From positions 1 to 6,295 of the forward strand of contig JACMMQ010000157.1 in the NCBI GenBank assembly GCA_014378955.1: DNA of 6,295 nucleotides, given 5' to 3'. Position numbers and translations under genes: made by a program. The notes beneath the pieces are model-generated. The model made no database searches and was not told the origin of the DNA. It saw only the letters and a list, made by a program, of their open reading frames with translations. Positions 5,573-6,295 of this stretch are shown one piece after another; within the stretch, counting starts at the first letter, position 1, and every line of letters starts with the position of its first letter. This DNA comes from Clostridia bacterium. Lineage in GTDB: Bacteria > Bacillota > Clostridia > SK-Y3 > JACMMQ01.

Positions 5573-5602
5573 ATCATATCACTCTATTCTTGACATTGTC
5601 AA
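5573..5602 (-). promoter_or_regulatory. Sigma-A-type promoter of the murA operon
   Basis: On the minus strand the -35 box is a perfect TTGACA (5597-5602) and the -10 box is TATGAT (5573-5578, 5 of 6), with an 18-bp spacer. A perfect TATAAT lies 5 bp further down (5568-5573), but its 23-bp spacer is poor. The promoter sits in the 172-bp gap between the SEDS gene and murA, directly after a weak terminator-like hairpin. It probably drives murA, divIB, the DUF881 gene and sbp, with read-through to ftsZ. Confidence 0.75.
5590..5602. promoter_or_regulatory. 13-bp palindrome covering the murA -35 box (putative operator)
   Basis: The plus strand reads ttgaca-t-tgtcaa, perfect 6-bp arms around one base. 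The minus-strand arm at 5597-5602 is the -35 box itself. A protein bound here would block the promoter. It may also be a chance result of a -35 hexamer placed next to its own complement; no ligand can be named. Confidence 0.4.
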
Positions 5603-5622
5603 TAATTGCATATTTATACGTT

Positions 5623-5645
5623 AAAAAATACTTATTCTCACAAGT
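5623..5645 (-). terminator. Weak terminator-like hairpin at the end of the SEDS gene
   Basis: On the minus strand ACTTGT pairs with ATAAGT (one G·U) around a GAGA tetraloop of the stable GNRA type. It is followed by one A and then six T. The stop codon TGA (5638-5640) lies within the stem and loop. The stem is short and AU-rich, so termination is probably partial. Its position just before the murA promoter supports a transcription unit boundary here. Confidence 0.4.
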
Positions 5646-6295
5646 TTTTCTTGCTTGAAAATTTTGACACGCTCAATATCATACCCATCCCCGACAGCAT
5701 AAACACCATTGACGACCCACCAGCACTGAAAAACGGTAGCTGCATGCCTGTTGCAGGCATAGAGGCTGTTACCACGGCAATGTTAATAATGATTTGTAAA
5801 GCGATCAGCGATATCAAGCCACCTGCTAAAAGTGAGCCAAATGTGTCAGGCGCATTGACCGCAATTTTTATGCCACGCCATATGAGTAATAAAAATAGAA
5901 CGATGACAACGGAAGCACCTACAAATCCCAACTCTTCACTTAAAATTGAAAATATAAAATCATTATGCGCTTCTGGAATGTATAAATATTTCTGTCTACT
6001 CTGCCCGAGTCCTAGCCCAAATATACCACCAGAGCCAATTGCCAAAAGTGATTGTACAACCTGATAGCCACTGCCAAGCTTATCCTTCCAAGGGTTTAAA
6101 AATGTTTCCCATCTTGCCAATCGGTAGGACTCAACCGCAACTAATCCAATTACCCCTAAGATTGCCGGCATACTGAGAATGGCAAAATGTCGTATTTTAG
6201 CCCCTCCCAAATAAAGCACTAGCACGCTCGACATGACAATTACCATTGTACCACTCATGTGTTTTTCTAAAATGACCAAACCGCCAATAAAGCCA
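5638..6295 (-). CDS. SEDS family peptidoglycan glycosyltransferase (FtsW/SpoVE), C-terminal part
   Basis: Partial: the reading frame is open to the window edge, so the N-terminal part is missing; 218 C-terminal codons are seen. SEDS proteins are polytopic membrane enzymes that polymerise lipid II into glycan with a partner class B PBP, at the septum (FtsW) or the spore cortex (SpoVE). The fragment holds several membrane helices and the family landmarks in order: LNPWKDKLGSGYQVVQSLLA, GSGGIFGLGLGQSRQK, then YIPEAHNDFIF with the catalytic Asp of the AHxDF motif (codon 5959-5961), and near the end the PFFSAGGSS motif. The usual QPDLGT loop reads EKHMSGT here. FtsW and SpoVE cannot be told apart from this part. 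A dcw location directly before murA favours either one over RodA. Confidence 0.92.
   Translation of the reverse strand, partial: GFIGGLVILEKHMSGTMVIVMSSVLVLYLGGAKIRHFAILSMPAILGVIGLVAVESYRLARWETFLNPWKDKLGSGYQVVQSLLAIGSGGIFGLGLGQSRQKYLYIPEAHNDFIFSILSEELGFVGASVVIVLFLLLIWRGIKIAVNAPDTFGSLLAGGLISLIALQIIINIAVVTASMPATGMQLPFFSAGGSSMVFMLSGMGMILSVSKFSSKKNL

Noticed and set aside
5606..6064. Open frame of 152 codons on the plus strand
   Set aside because: It is antisense to the SEDS gene, whose motifs are clear; there is no ribosome site or known domain.

Overview
The window looks like a chromosomal segment of a low-to-moderate GC Gram-positive bacterium, most likely of class Clostridia. The reasons are a Firmicutes-type division and cell-wall (dcw) order (SEDS protein, MurA, DivIB/FtsQ, a DUF881 protein, Sbp/DUF1290, FtsZ), strong AGGAGG-type ribosome sites, TTGACA-type promoters, and sbp directly before ftsZ with no ftsA between them. 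The species cannot be named from the sequence alone. All recognised genes lie on the minus strand, so the window is read from high to low coordinates.

Region by region, in transcription order. 6295-5638 holds the C-terminal part of an FtsW/SpoVE-family SEDS glycosyltransferase, cut by the window edge and ending in a weak terminator-like hairpin. 5637-5466 is a 172-bp gap with a good sigma-A-type promoter and a roughly 85-90 nt leader before murA. 5465-2335 is a tight operon: murA, divIB (overlapping murA by 23 nt), a DUF881 gene (17-nt gap) and sbp (ATGA overlap). A 138-bp gap precedes ftsZ (GTG start, 2196-1048), which ends in a clear intrinsic terminator (1027-998). Next comes a self-contained hicA-hicB toxin-antitoxin operon (911-297). 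It has its own promoter, a perfect palindromic operator filling the promoter spacer, and a terminator that overlaps the end of hicB. hicA is only 58 codons and easy to miss. 285-1 carries no gene but is packed with short palindromes and a 12-bp tandem repeat.

How the genes fit together: MurA makes the first committed peptidoglycan precursor, the SEDS protein polymerises septal or spore-cortex glycan, FtsZ sets the division site, and DivIB belongs to the divisome. The DUF881 protein and Sbp are small membrane companions of unclear role. hicAB is an accessory module placed just past ftsZ, where many spore-forming Firmicutes carry spoIIGA-sigE.

I see no wholly new system. The items most worth a second look are the hicAB operator-promoter design, a near-identical imperfect palindrome on each side of ftsZ, a palindrome over the -35 box of the murA promoter, and the palindrome-dense block at 1-285.
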